Positions 1-8,837 of a stretch of 33,645 nt of DNA are shown here, piece after piece; position 1 is the first letter of the stretch; every line of letters starts with the position of its first letter. The notes beneath the pieces were generated by a model, which was not told the origin of the DNA, did no database searches, and worked only from the letters and a program-made list of their open reading frames with translations. Origin of the DNA: Caldibacillus thermoamylovorans (lineage in GTDB: Bacteria; Bacillota; Bacilli; Bacillales; Caldibacillaceae); NCBI RefSeq assembly GCF_000751775.1, contig NZ_CCRF01000040.1:1-33645 (forward strand), written 5' to 3'. The position numbers and the translations under genes are program-made.

Positions 1-21
1 CTTACAGAAATCAATTGGATT

Positions 22-1319
<1,298 letters not shown>

Positions 1320-1407
1320 GCTTTACTTGTAATGATTATTTAAAATGTATATCTGTATTATATGCAATTCATATATAAAAATCAATAAAGCAAGGGGAGA
1401 AAATCAA

Positions 1408-1488
1408 TTGGAACCAAAACACAAAATGACAGTTTTCAATAAGACCAATGTAAATGATAATAAATACTCAAAAAAGACATCCGACTAA
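1408..1488 (+). CDS. Possible 26-aa peptide upstream of spx
   Basis: Short ORF opening with TTG, preceded by AAGGGGAG at about 8 bases, which is a strong ribosome binding site for this genome. The peptide is hydrophilic and rich in K, N and T (starts MEPKHKMTVF, ends KYSKKTSD), with no membrane segment. Its stop codon lies inside the left arm of a 12-bp perfect inverted repeat, as in many small genes with closely spaced terminators. I do not recognise the family. It could be a real small protein or a translated leader. Confidence is low because of the length. Confidence 0.35.
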   Translation: MEPKHKMTVFNKTNVNDNKYSKKTSD

Positions 1489-1522
1489 TTTCCTATTGAG
1501 TATGATACTTTAGGAAATTAGT
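1484..1522 (+). terminator. Long inverted repeat, possible terminator or regulatory hairpin
   Basis: ACTAATTTCCTA (1484-1495) and TAGGAAATTAGT (1511-1522) are perfect 12-base complements around a 15-base loop. There is no immediate T-run (GTTATTCACC follows), so intrinsic termination is uncertain. It could also be an operator or mRNA-stabilising hairpin in the long spx upstream region (1489-1735), which otherwise shows only AT-rich sequence with a TATAAT at 1634-1639. Confidence 0.45.
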
Positions 1523-1735
1523 GTTATTCACCTTATTTTTATTCAATATAAATAGTAAGCTTTTTACGATTAACCGTCTCAGAAAAAATCAAAAATTATT
1601 TTAAAATATATACCCAATTTCTTGAAAATCATGTATAATTAAGAAAAAGATATTCCTATTTTAAATTAATTTTAATTTAAAGATGTTGAAATAAATATTC
1701 ATATACAAAAATATCCAAAAGGAGCGATCGAAAGA

Positions 1736-2131
1736 ATGGTTACATTGTACACTGCACCTAGTTGTACTTCTTGTCGGAAAGCAAGAGCTTGGCTAGAGGA
1801 ACATAACATACCATTTAAAGAACGGAATATATTTTCCGAACCTTTGACAATTGAAGAAATCAAGGAAATTTTTCGGATGACAGAAGACGGTACCGATGAA
1901 ATCATTTCAACACGTTCGAAAACTTTCCAAAAGTTGCATGTGAACTTGGACGCGCTTCCATTACAACAATTGTTTCAACTAATTAGAGAAAATCCGGGAC
2001 TTTTACGCCGTCCGATTATTATTGACGAAAAACGGTTACAGGTCGGTTATAACGAAGATGAAATCCGTCGTTTCCTTCCAAGAAAAGTACGGACTTATCA
2101 ATTAAGGGAAGCACAAAAACTTGTCAACTGA
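1736..2131 (+). CDS. spxA: Transcriptional regulator Spx
   Basis: Global thiol/disulfide stress regulator of the ArsC-like family. It binds the C-terminal domain of the RNA polymerase alpha subunit instead of acting as a classic DNA-binding repressor. At 131 aa it matches the usual length exactly. The redox switch Cys10-Thr-Ser-Cys13 is present, as are Gly52, which contacts alpha-CTD, and the RRPII segment around Arg92. The C-terminus LREAQKLVN is close to the tail through which ClpXP degrades Spx. AAAGGAGC lies 10 bases before the ATG. The gene is monocistronic with its own terminator at 2191-2222. The Spx adaptor SpxH is in the same window at 7245-8180. Identification is firm. Confidence 0.97.
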   Translation: MVTLYTAPSCTSCRKARAWLEEHNIPFKERNIFSEPLTIEEIKEIFRMTEDGTDEIISTRSKTFQKLHVNLDALPLQQLFQLIRENPGLLRRPIIIDEKRLQVGYNEDEIRRFLPRKVRTYQLREAQKLVN

Positions 2132-2190
2132 TTGAAAAAACCAATCCCTTTACTGTTTTTAAAAAACGGTATATAATAAGTTAATCAGCC

Positions 2191-2222
2191 ACCTTCATGC
2201 AAAAGTGCGTGAAGGTTTTTTT
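2191..2222 (+). terminator. spx terminator
   Basis: ACCTTCATGCA, loop AAAG, TGCGTGAAGGT (11-bp stem with one G-T pair), then seven or more T. Confidence 0.9.
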
Positions 2223-2479
2223 CTAAATATGTTTTTTTTAAAATACTATGACTTAAACTTACATGTACGGTTACCATATGGACATGTAGTTGAATTGGGT
2301 TGGTTACTTATTTTATAATAATTTAGTCTTTTTTATTTCCGTTCTTTTTGGTTTTGTCATAAAATAGGATTAGAAGACATACAATATGTTCATTTAGGCG
2401 GGAAAAAAGACGGACTTTTTTGGTTTTTTCAAGGGAACTTTACCCTTCAAATAAATGGTCGAGAAGGGAGCGTTATGAA
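2223..2479 (+). other. spx-mecA intergenic region
   Basis: About 255 bases without a supportable gene. It holds an imperfect dyad built on two ACATGT hexamers (2260-2265 and 2282-2287) enclosing GGTTACCATATGG; this could be an operator, but I know no matching consensus. A TACAAT (2380-2385) could be a -10 for mecA, but no well-spaced -35 was seen. Confidence 0.3.
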
Positions 2480-3145
2480 ATGGAGATCGAACGCATTAAT
2501 GAGAATACATTAAAATTTTTTATTTCTTATGTAGATGTAGAAGAACGAGGATTTGATCGTGAAGAAATTTGGTATAGTCGTGAAAAAAGTGAGCAATTAT
2601 TTTGGGAAGTAATGGATGAAGTAAACGAAGAAGAGGACTTTCCTTTCGACGGACCGTTATGGATTCAAGTTCAAGCTTTAGAGAAAGGATTGGAAGTATT
2701 TGTCACAAAAGCACAACTTACTAAAGACGGCGGTCGCTTGGAATTACCGCTTGAAGGAAAATTTAGTGCTTTTCCAATAACTGAGCAAGTAGATGACATA
2801 CTTGACCACCATTTCCAATACAGTGAGCAAGAAGAAATGGAAGAGGTGGATGAACATTCGATTTCCTTTGTTGCTTACTTTAATGAATTCGATGATCTCA
2901 TCCCGCTGGCCAAACGTTTGAATCCTGAAGGTGCTATAACGAAACTATACGCAGTTGAAAATTCTTATTACTTATATATAGACTTTCCGTTTGACGTTTT
3001 TACCGAAGAAGAAATTGATGATTGTTTGAGCATCATTCTCGAATATAGTATGGAATCACAACGAACGATTCATTTTTTACAAGAGTACGGGAAGGAAATT
3101 ATTCCTGAAAATGTCTTTACGGTTATTCGGAAATATTTTCATTAA
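2480..3145 (+). CDS. mecA: Adaptor protein MecA
   Basis: Adaptor that delivers substrates (ComK in Bacillus subtilis) to the ClpC-ClpP protease and promotes ClpC oligomerisation. The start is the ATG at 2480 (MEIERINENTLKF, the usual MecA N-terminus) with AAGGGAG nine bases upstream; the frame upstream of it is open but unlike MecA. At 221 aa it is normal for the family. The layout is typical: an N-terminal substrate-binding domain (about 1-85), an acidic linker around QEEMEEVDEH, and a C-terminal ClpC-binding domain ending in FTVIRKYFH. A spx-mecA-coiA order is conserved in Bacillaceae, though yjbE is missing here. Identification is firm. Confidence 0.96.
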   Translation: MEIERINENTLKFFISYVDVEERGFDREEIWYSREKSEQLFWEVMDEVNEEEDFPFDGPLWIQVQALEKGLEVFVTKAQLTKDGGRLELPLEGKFSAFPITEQVDDILDHHFQYSEQEEMEEVDEHSISFVAYFNEFDDLIPLAKRLNPEGAITKLYAVENSYYLYIDFPFDVFTEEEIDDCLSIILEYSMESQRTIHFLQEYGKEIIPENVFTVIRKYFH

Positions 3146-3313
3146 ATGTAAAAATGACGATTTTGAATTCCATTTTTATAAAAAACCGGTTTTCTGCCAA
3201 GGAGAATCGGTATTTTTTTATGTTTTTATCCTTCAAAACGGTTATTTTCATCTTTTGACGAGTTTATGAAACCCGTTCATAATAAGGAACATCCAGGAAA
3301 GGAGGAGAATCAT

Positions 3314-4510
3314 TTGTTCATTGCTAAAACGAGTTCAGGTGACTTTATATCCGTTTTAAATGGAACTTACGATGCGATTAAGGATATTAAAAAGCACGAA
3401 CCGTTTTTTTGCCCTTCCTGCAATGGTGAATTAATTCTTAAAATGGGTGTGAAAAAAATTCCTCATTTTGCCCATAAGAGTAAATGTCCGATAAAACCGG
3501 AAGGAGAGTCAGAAATCCATTTGCTGGGAAAAAAGAGATTATATGAATGGTTAACTGTACAAGGATTTCGACCGAGAATGGAAGTATTTCTATCTGCCTT
3601 GAATCAACAACCTGATTTGCTGTTTGAATGGGGTGGAAAAAAAGTTGCAGTTGAATTCCAATGTTCGATCATACAGACAAACGAAATCAAGCGGCGGACA
3701 TTAAATTATTTAAAATATTCATACTGGCCGCTTTGGATTGTTAATCAAAAACATGTAACAACACGATATGGATCTATGATTCATTTAAGTGAGTTTTTAA
3801 CCGGTTTTATTAATAAAACTGCAAATGGAACTCCATTTTTGCTTTCGTTTAATCCGGAAACCGACTGCCTCTATTTATATAACAATATTATTCCGTTCTC
3901 AATTAATCGTGCATATACGAGCATTGATAAATTTACCCTTAAAGATACATTGGTGAAAGTTCTATCACAAAAACGGCAATCTCACCGGTTTTATGAAAAT
4001 TGGAATGACCAATTGGAAAAATGGATACAGAGGCAATCCCTATTGCCCAATGGAAGAAACAATCCCTTTTTACAGTTTTTATATCATCACCAAATTCATG
4101 TAACAGAACTTCCTCCTGAAATTGGCTTGCCGGTAAGAAATATGTTTCTTATTTATAATCATCCAATGGAATGGCAATTTTATATTTGGTTTTATTTTTT
4201 ATATAGACGAAAAAAAGGAGATGCTATTCCGGTACAACAAATAAAATCATTTGTGGTTCACAGCTTGAAACAAATAATTAAATTCCGTGATTTAGTGCTC
4301 TTTTCCGAATCAGAACAATATCGTCCCGTTCATGATTATTTACAAATTTTAACCGATATTGGATTTTTCAGCAGAATTGGGGACAAATTAATTGTAAAGA
4401 AAGTACCAAAACGAATTGTCAATCCACATCTTTTCAGGCAAGAAAAAAGCAAGGATTTTTATCGTCGTTATAAAGCAATCATTTTAAAACCTTTTCTATT
4501 GACGGAATGA
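3314..4510 (+). CDS. coiA: Competence protein CoiA
   Basis: CoiA-family protein required for processing or recombination of transforming DNA. A TTG at 3314 is chosen as start because AAAGGAGGA stands eight bases ahead; the ATG at 3266 has no ribosome binding site. This gives 398 aa against about 370-390 for relatives. An N-terminal zinc-ribbon-like section contains CPSC and HFAHKSKC. A restriction-endonuclease-like core follows, with PDLLFEWGGKKVAVEFQCS carrying the D...E-x-Q catalytic pattern. The C-terminal half is helical and poorly conserved. The neighbours mecA and pepF are the expected ones. Role in DNA uptake is from family knowledge; the exact biochemical activity is not settled by the sequence. 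Confidence 0.92.
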   Translation: MFIAKTSSGDFISVLNGTYDAIKDIKKHEPFFCPSCNGELILKMGVKKIPHFAHKSKCPIKPEGESEIHLLGKKRLYEWLTVQGFRPRMEVFLSALNQQPDLLFEWGGKKVAVEFQCSIIQTNEIKRRTLNYLKYSYWPLWIVNQKHVTTRYGSMIHLSEFLTGFINKTANGTPFLLSFNPETDCLYLYNNIIPFSINRAYTSIDKFTLKDTLVKVLSQKRQSHRFYENWNDQLEKWIQRQSLLPNGRNNPFLQFLYHHQIHVTELPPEIGLPVRNMFLIYNHPMEWQFYIWFYFLYRRKKGDAIPVQQIKSFVVHSLKQIIKFRDLVLFSESEQYRPVHDYLQILTDIGFFSRIGDKLIVKKVPKRIVNPHLFRQEKSKDFYRRYKAIILKPFLLTE

Positions 4511-4611
4511 TTAGATAGGGTTATTTTTAGAATTAACATATATTTCCTTTCATCTTTTTAGAATTGCATACATATATAGGAAATAAATTACCAATGAATG
4601 GAGGAGTTATG

Positions 4612-6429
4612 ATGTCAACAGAAAAAGCAGTAAAAAAACTGCCGGCAAGAAATGAAATCCCGGTAAAGGATACATGGGCACTGGAAAATATTTTTGCAAC
4701 AGACGAAAAATGGAAAGAGGAGTTTGAGCAGATTAAAGCGATAATTCCTAAAGCTTTTGAATTTCAAGGGAAACTTGGTGAAAATGCTGACGTTTTATAT
4801 GAAGCATTGCAATATCAAGATGAAGTGATGATGCGACTGGGGAAATTGTATACATATGCCCATATGCGATATGATCAGGATACGACAAATTCTTTCTATC
4901 AAGGAATGAATGATCAAGCGAGAAATTTGTATACTCAGGCAGCAAGTGCTTTTTCCTTCGTTGTCCCCGAATTACTGGCGATTGATGAGAATAAAATCCG
5001 GCAGTTTTTAACCGAAAAAGAAGAATTAAAGTTATATGAGCATGCTTTGGAAGAAATTAATTTGCAACGTCCGCATGTATTGTCACCTGAAGTAGAAGCG
5101 ATTTTAGCCCAAAGTGCAGAGGTGACGGATGCGCCGAGTAATACATTCAGCATGCTAAATAACGCAGACTTGGAGTTTCCGTCCATTGTGGATGAAAACG
5201 GAGAAGAAGTCGAAATAACGCACGGCCGTTATATTCGCTTTTTAGAAAGTGCGGATCGCCGTGTGCGAAAAGATGCGTTTCATGCTTTATATGAAACGTA
5301 TGGGAAATTTCGAAATACGTTTGCGAGTACACTAAGCGGACAAGTAAAACGCAATAATTTTTATGCTAATGTCCGTAAATACAAATCGGCACGGGAAGCC
5401 GCACTATCCGCCAACAATATTCCGGAGTCGGTATATGATAATTTAGTGGAAACAATCAATAAAAACTTGCCGCTTCTACACCGTTATGTCGCATTACGGA
5501 AAAAGGTGCTTGGACTTGATGAATTGCATATGTATGATTTGTATACACCGCTTGTTAAAGATGTCAAAATGGAAGTGACCTTTGAAGAGGCAAAAGATAT
5601 CGTCTTAAAAGGATTGGCTCCAATGGGGGAAGAATATCTTTCCGTTTTAAAAGAAGGGTTTGCCAATCGCTGGGTAGATGTCCATGAAAATAAAGGAAAA
5701 AGAAGCGGGGCTTACTCATCCGGAGCGTATGGAACCGATCCGTATATATTGTTAAACTGGCAAGACAATGTCAATAATTTGTTTACCCTTGCCCATGAAT
5801 TTGGTCATTCGGTACATAGTTACTATACAAGGAAATACCAACCATTTCCTTATGGCGATTATTCGATTTTTGTTGCCGAAGTTGCCTCCACTTGTAATGA
5901 AAATTTATTAAGTGAGTATTTGTTAAAAACATTGGACGATGATAGAAAACGGCTGTACATTTTGAATAATTATTTGGAAACATTCCGTGGCACGGTATTC
6001 CGGCAGACCATGTTTGCTGAATTTGAACATGATATTCACATTCGTTCCCAAAAAGGGGAAGCATTGACGGCAGAGTTATTGACAAATATTTATTATGATT
6101 TGAATAAAAAATATTTTGGTGATGATGTTGTTATTGACGAGGAAATTGGCTTAGAATGGGCGAGAATTCCGCATTTCTACTACAACTATTATGTTTACCA
6201 ATATGCAACGGGCTTAAGTGCATCAACGGCATTGAGTAAACAAATTTTAGAAGAAGGAGAGCCTGCCGTAGAACGATATATCGGTTATTTGAAATCCGGA
6301 AGCTCGGATTATCCAATCGAAGTGTTGAAAAAAGCAGGGGTGGATATGACAACGGCGGAACCAATCGAAAATGCCTGCAAAGTTTTTGAAGAGAAATTGA
6401 CTGAAATGGAACGACTTTTAAATAAATGA
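4612..6429 (+). CDS. pepF: Oligoendopeptidase F (M3 metallopeptidase)
   Basis: Zinc oligopeptidase that cleaves short cytosolic peptides. GGAGGAG at 4600-4606 fits the ATG at 4612 best (the ATG at 4609 is the alternative), giving 605 aa, close to the usual ~600. The M3 zinc site HEFGH is at residues 395-399 with the third ligand Glu near 423 in VAEVASTCNE. The N-terminal M3 accessory domain covers roughly the first 190 residues. The C-terminal FYYNYYVYQYATG motif forms the substrate pocket in this family. It lies 100 bases after coiA and probably has its own transcription start. A strong terminator follows. Identification is firm. Confidence 0.96.
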   Translation: MSTEKAVKKLPARNEIPVKDTWALENIFATDEKWKEEFEQIKAIIPKAFEFQGKLGENADVLYEALQYQDEVMMRLGKLYTYAHMRYDQDTTNSFYQGMNDQARNLYTQAASAFSFVVPELLAIDENKIRQFLTEKEELKLYEHALEEINLQRPHVLSPEVEAILAQSAEVTDAPSNTFSMLNNADLEFPSIVDENGEEVEITHGRYIRFLESADRRVRKDAFHALYETYGKFRNTFASTLSGQVKRNNFYANVRKYKSAREAALSANNIPESVYDNLVETINKNLPLLHRYVALRKKVLGLDELHMYDLYTPLVKDVKMEVTFEEAKDIVLKGLAPMGEEYLSVLKEGFANRWVDVHENKGKRSGAYSSGAYGTDPYILLNWQDNVNNLFTLAHEFGHSVHSYYTRKYQPFPYGDYSIFVAEVASTCNENLLSEYLLKTLDDDRKRLYILNNYLETFRGTVFRQTMFAEFEHDIHIRSQKGEALTAELLTNIYYDLNKKYFGDDVVIDEEIGLEWARIPHFYYNYYVYQYATGLSASTALSKQILEEGEPAVERYIGYLKSGSSDYPIEVLKKAGVDMTTAEPIENACKVFEEKLTEMERLLNK

Positions 6430-6438
6430 AAATATGTG

Positions 6439-6486
6439 AAAAAGGGCAAGTTTGGGTGATTCACCTGCAAAATTTGCCCTTTCTAT
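6439..6486. terminator. Bidirectional terminator between pepF and the convergent small gene
   Basis: Arms AAAGGGCAA (6441-6449) and TTGCCCTTT (6475-6483) enclose a second inner hairpin GGGTGA/TCACC. A-rich sequence lies on the left and T-rich on the right, so it may serve pepF (plus) and the minus-strand gene at 6567-6746. Confidence 0.85.
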
Positions 6487-6566
6487 ACTGATACAAAAAC
6501 TTATTTTGATTTATCACTCCAAGATACTTTCTACTATTAGACATTTTGACAATTTGTCACATAGTA

Positions 6567-6746
6567 TTATTTTTTAAATCCTTTAAATTGGTTATGGTAA
6601 TTTATGTAAGATAAAAATATTAAGATAGAAAAAAATAGGAAAGTTGCCGTCAGATACAATGGAAAAATTTTCAAAATACCAAAGAGATAACCGACAAAAG
6701 AAACAATGACTAATAAAATAAACCCACCTATATACCAACGATTCAT
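6567..6746 (-). CDS. Small two-segment membrane protein (position of yizD)
   Basis: A 59-codon ORF starting with ATG at 6746. Two hydrophobic stretches are clear: about residues 6-25 (IGGFILLVIVSFVGYLFGIL) and 30-47 (LYLTATFLFFSILIFLSY). A short basic tail NHNQF-like region ending in KGFKK follows. This predicts two transmembrane helices joined by a short loop with both ends on the cytoplasmic side. A weak GAGAGTGAT precedes the start. In Bacillus subtilis a small gene, yizD, sits between pepF and roxS, so this may be its positional counterpart, but I cannot confirm homology. Its function is unknown. Base composition and hydrophobic pattern favour a real gene over a chance frame. Confidence 0.7.
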   Translation of the reverse strand: MNRWYIGGFILLVIVSFVGYLFGILKIFPLYLTATFLFFSILIFLSYINYHNQFKGFKK

Positions 6747-6875
6747 ATGATCACTCTCATTAGATAATTTGTCCTTATCATTTTATGTAGCGGTGCGGTA
6801 CAGTATGATAGGTGGGTAAAATTTGTCCCAGTATGACAAAAAATGTGTCGAAAATGTGAAATATATAATAATGAC

Positions 6876-6904
6876 TTGCACAAAGGTTGAGGATTTGATA
6901 TTAT
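6876..6904 (+). promoter_or_regulatory. SigA promoter of the roxS-like RNA
   Basis: TTGCAC (6876-6881), 17-base spacer, TATTAT (6899-6904): a near-consensus vegetative promoter facing an RNA that ends in an intrinsic terminator. Confidence 0.85.
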
Positions 6905-6908
6905 AGTG

Positions 6909-6926
6909 GTGTGAAGTTATTCACAA
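6909..6926 (+). promoter_or_regulatory. Rex operator at the start of the roxS-like RNA
   Basis: TGTGAAGTTATTCACA is a perfect 6+6 palindrome around four bases, with matching A/T flanks. It fits the Rex consensus TTGTGAA-N4-TTCACAA. It begins five bases after the -10 box and overlaps the expected start, the right place for repression by the NADH-sensing regulator Rex. Rex control of roxS is known in Bacillus subtilis. Confidence 0.85.
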
Positions 6927-7035
6927 ACAAACATATACCCCTTTGTTTGACCGTGAAAATTTCTCCCATCCCCTTTGTTCGTAACATGGAAGAGAGGTAC
7001 AGTGGACCACCCATCTGCTGGACCTCTCTTTCTAT
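6911..7035 (+). ncRNA. roxS: RoxS/RsaE-family small regulatory RNA
   Basis: Trans-acting sRNA that pairs with mRNAs of central metabolism and redox genes. There is no coding potential, yet the stretch has a strong promoter, a Rex operator and a terminator, giving a transcript of about 120 nt (RoxS is about 115 nt). Two C-rich single-stranded seed regions are visible, ACCCCTTTG near 6937-6945 and CTCCCATCCCCTTTG near 6963-6977, the hallmark of RsaE/RoxS. The 3' hairpin AAGAGAGGT / ACCTCTCTT ends in T-rich sequence. The location between the yizD-like gene and spxH is exactly that of roxS in Bacillus subtilis. Exact 5' and 3' ends are estimated. Confidence 0.88.
6990..7035 (+). terminator. roxS terminator
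   Basis: Stem AAGAGAGGT (6990-6998) with ACCTCTCTT (7022-7030) around a large loop that itself can form CAG/CTG pairing, then TTCTATTT. Confidence 0.85.
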
Positions 7036-7123
7036 TTACCATTTGTTAATGTAAAAAAAAGACTGCTTAATAAAGTCAAACTACTTTATCAAACAGTGCT
7101 TATATCTTGTCATTTTTTATAGT

Positions 7124-7321
7124 ATAAGAAAGTATAAAAATACAAGTAAATAACTTAGGATTAGTTTTATTGTCTAGCTCCGAGCGCCAGCGACTAGCAA
7201 ACTTCACTCCCCTCCACTACGATAAGTCAACATCGGCTCGTTCCTCACCGTGTTTCCTTTATCTCATTGCGGGGCGCTCCAGTTTGTACGTCGCTAAGCG
7301 GGCGCTCTGCGCTTTTCTTAT
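7124..7321. repeat. 198-bp interspersed palindromic repeat, full copy
   Basis: The element is bounded by inverted ends ATAAGAAA (7124-7131) and TTTCTTAT (7314-7321). Inside, GAGCGCC-AGCGAC-TAG-CAAACT (7182-7203) is largely complementary to the segment AGTTTGTACGTCGCTAAGCGGGCGCTC (7281-7307, split here into words AGTTTG, ACGTCGCT, GGGCGCTC). The whole can fold into a long hairpin. A second copy of its first 65 bases (63 identical) starts at 33581. The core with AAGTCAACATCGGCTCG is, from memory, a widespread Bacillaceae intergenic repeat. It overlaps the 3' end of spxH by about 77 bases. Confidence 0.85.
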
Positions 7322-8180
7322 TATTGTAATTTATGCGCCAAAATGTACCGTGTTCGGTATGAATACGTTCAACAACTTGCTGGAGCAGCAACTTTTTCAT
7401 TTCTAATTCCACTTGTAAATGAGGTAAATCGTAAACAAATGCGATATCATCCGTGGAGACAATTTCATGATAACGAATAAATGATAATAAAGGCGGTAAT
7501 GAATTGCTGACAGGACGTTCTCCCAATATATCAGTCATAATTTCAATATATACTTCATAAGGATTTACACCTGCTAATTTCAGTCCTTCTTCTTCAACAT
7601 TATTGTTAAAGAAAACAATTGTTGGTGTTTCCGTTACGTCCATTTCATTAGAAATTTTCAGATCACACTGGAAAGCATGGGAAGTGCTTTCTGAATGTAT
7701 ATCTTTATAAAATTCATCCACATCCAATAAGGAATCATGGGCACATTTAATAAGCGTATTTAATTCCGTAATATCTTCACCTTTTAAATAAAAATATTCC
7801 TGAAGTTTCCGCAAAAAACGAATTCCTGCTTTTTTTCCTTGCAATTCAGCAGCTTTTACGGCAATGGACGCTAAAAACGGGGAAGTTAAATTCAAGTCCG
7901 CTTGAATATCATCACAATCAATACATTTTCTGCGAACCGTTTTTTCTAATTTCTTTGTTATCGATTTGCGTGGTCCGGAATTTAAGTCTGTCAACTTGCC
8001 GCTTAATACATAAGTTAAACTGAAGTAATGACCGTATTCAAATTGTAATTTTTTTATAATCGGTTCTAGAGCAAAACAGTCTGAACATAGCGGATCGATA
8101 AATAAATACATTTCAAGCGGTCTGTCACTACCGCTAATCAAGCTAGATAAATTGAAATCGTAACGATTTTTGTCGATCAC
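7245..8180 (-). CDS. spxH: ClpXP adaptor SpxH (YjbH)
   Basis: DsbA/thioredoxin-fold adaptor that presents Spx to ClpXP, keeping Spx low in unstressed cells. CSDC in IDPLCSDCFALEP (residues 32-35) is the redox/zinc motif of the family. The start is a GTG at 8180 that overlaps the stop of the upstream haemoglobin gene (GTGA), with AGGTGAGG just before, so translation is coupled. The protein body matches the family to about residue 287 (WRINYNN). The last 24 residues (from KKSAERPLSDVQTG to ETR) are encoded by the inserted interspersed repeat, which removed the native stop. The tail is thus recent and probably not functional. With spxA in the same window the regulatory pair is complete. Confidence 0.93.
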   Translation of the reverse strand: MIDKNRYDFNLSSLISGSDRPLEMYLFIDPLCSDCFALEPIIKKLQFEYGHYFSLTYVLSGKLTDLNSGPRKSITKKLEKTVRRKCIDCDDIQADLNLTSPFLASIAVKAAELQGKKAGIRFLRKLQEYFYLKGEDITELNTLIKCAHDSLLDVDEFYKDIHSESTSHAFQCDLKISNEMDVTETPTIVFFNNNVEEEGLKLAGVNPYEVYIEIMTDILGERPVSNSLPPLLSFIRYHEIVSTDDIAFVYDLPHLQVELEMKKLLLQQVVERIHTEHGTFWRINYNNKKSAERPLSDVQTGAPRNEIKETR

Positions 8181-8587
8181 TGGACCTCACCTTTTCTACT
8201 TTCATATTCATCATCGGTATTAACCATATGGTGGGCAGTAATTACTAACCGCGAAAAAAACTCTTCCCGGATCGGACCGGAAAAACCTACTTCATCCATT
8301 GCTTGAGACATGCAAGTTAGCCATGCGTTTGCCCTTTTTGGAGTAATAGGGAAAGCAAGATGTCTCATCCGCAATCTCGGGTGGCCATGTTCAGATGTAT
8401 ATAAAGGAGGTCCGCCTAAAAACTGGGTTAAGAATTGCTTTTGTTTTCTGGCTGTTTCTCGCAAATCATCCGGAAAAATTGGTGACAAATCCGGATGCAG
8501 TTTAACTCTTTTATAAAATGCATCCACGATTTTATGCAATGTTTCTTCCCCGACCATTTCAAACTGTGAAATTATTTTCCTTTCCAT
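8177..8587 (-). CDS. yjbI: Truncated haemoglobin, group II (YjbI)
   Basis: Cytoplasmic 2-on-2 globin binding haem and O2/NO, suggested to protect SpxH or its Cys residues from oxidation. At 136 aa it is typical of TrHbO. Tyr25 (B10) in DAFYKRV, proximal His76 (F8) in LRMRHLAF and Trp89 (G8) in ANAWLTCM are all present, the diagnostic group II set. AAAGGAGTT precedes the ATG. The 3' end overlaps spxH by four bases, forming a yjbI-spxH operon as in Bacillus subtilis. The promoter is likely at 8620-8648. Confidence 0.95.
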   Translation of the reverse strand: MERKIISQFEMVGEETLHKIVDAFYKRVKLHPDLSPIFPDDLRETARKQKQFLTQFLGGPPLYTSEHGHPRLRMRHLAFPITPKRANAWLTCMSQAMDEVGFSGPIREEFFSRLVITAHHMVNTDDEYESRKGEVQ

Positions 8588-8619
8588 AACGGATAACTCC
8601 TTTATTTCACTTTGGATAT

Positions 8620-8648
8620 ATTTTAACAGCGTAGAAGAATTAACTCAA
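8620..8648 (-). promoter_or_regulatory. SigA promoter of yjbI-spxH
   Basis: On the minus strand: TTGAGT (8648-8643), 17-base spacer, TAAAAT (8625-8620), about 33 bases before the yjbI start. Confidence 0.65.
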
Positions 8649-8780
8649 ATAAATAGCTTTTTCATGATAGGCTGAGCAATTCATCGTAGTCAAGTTGAAA
8701 ACTGAGAAGCACAATAAAATGTGAAAAAATGAGCATGCAAAAAAAGGATTAAACGATTGCCTATTATCTCCAATTCAGCA

Positions 8781-8816
8781 AAACATCACCCGGTTAATTT
8801 TCCACCGGGTGTTTTA
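8781..8816. terminator. Terminator of the cwlQ-yjbK unit
   Basis: CACCCGGT (8787-8794), 9-base loop, ACCGGGTG (8804-8811), flanked by AAAACAT on the left and TTTTATTT on the right, so it can work in both directions. It stands 22 bases after the minus-strand stop at 8838. Confidence 0.85.
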
Positions 8817-8837
8817 TTTCGAACATTTATATGGAGC

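Noticed and set aside
2354-2385. mecA promoter TTGTCA ... TACAAT
   Set aside because: The spacer is 20 bases, too long for a normal SigA promoter.
5783-6085. 100-aa minus-strand ORF inside pepF
   Set aside because: Antisense shadow of the zinc-site region of pepF, no start signals.
7170-7406. 78-aa plus-strand ORF
   Set aside because: It consists of the repeat element and the antisense of the spxH end; no ribosome binding site.
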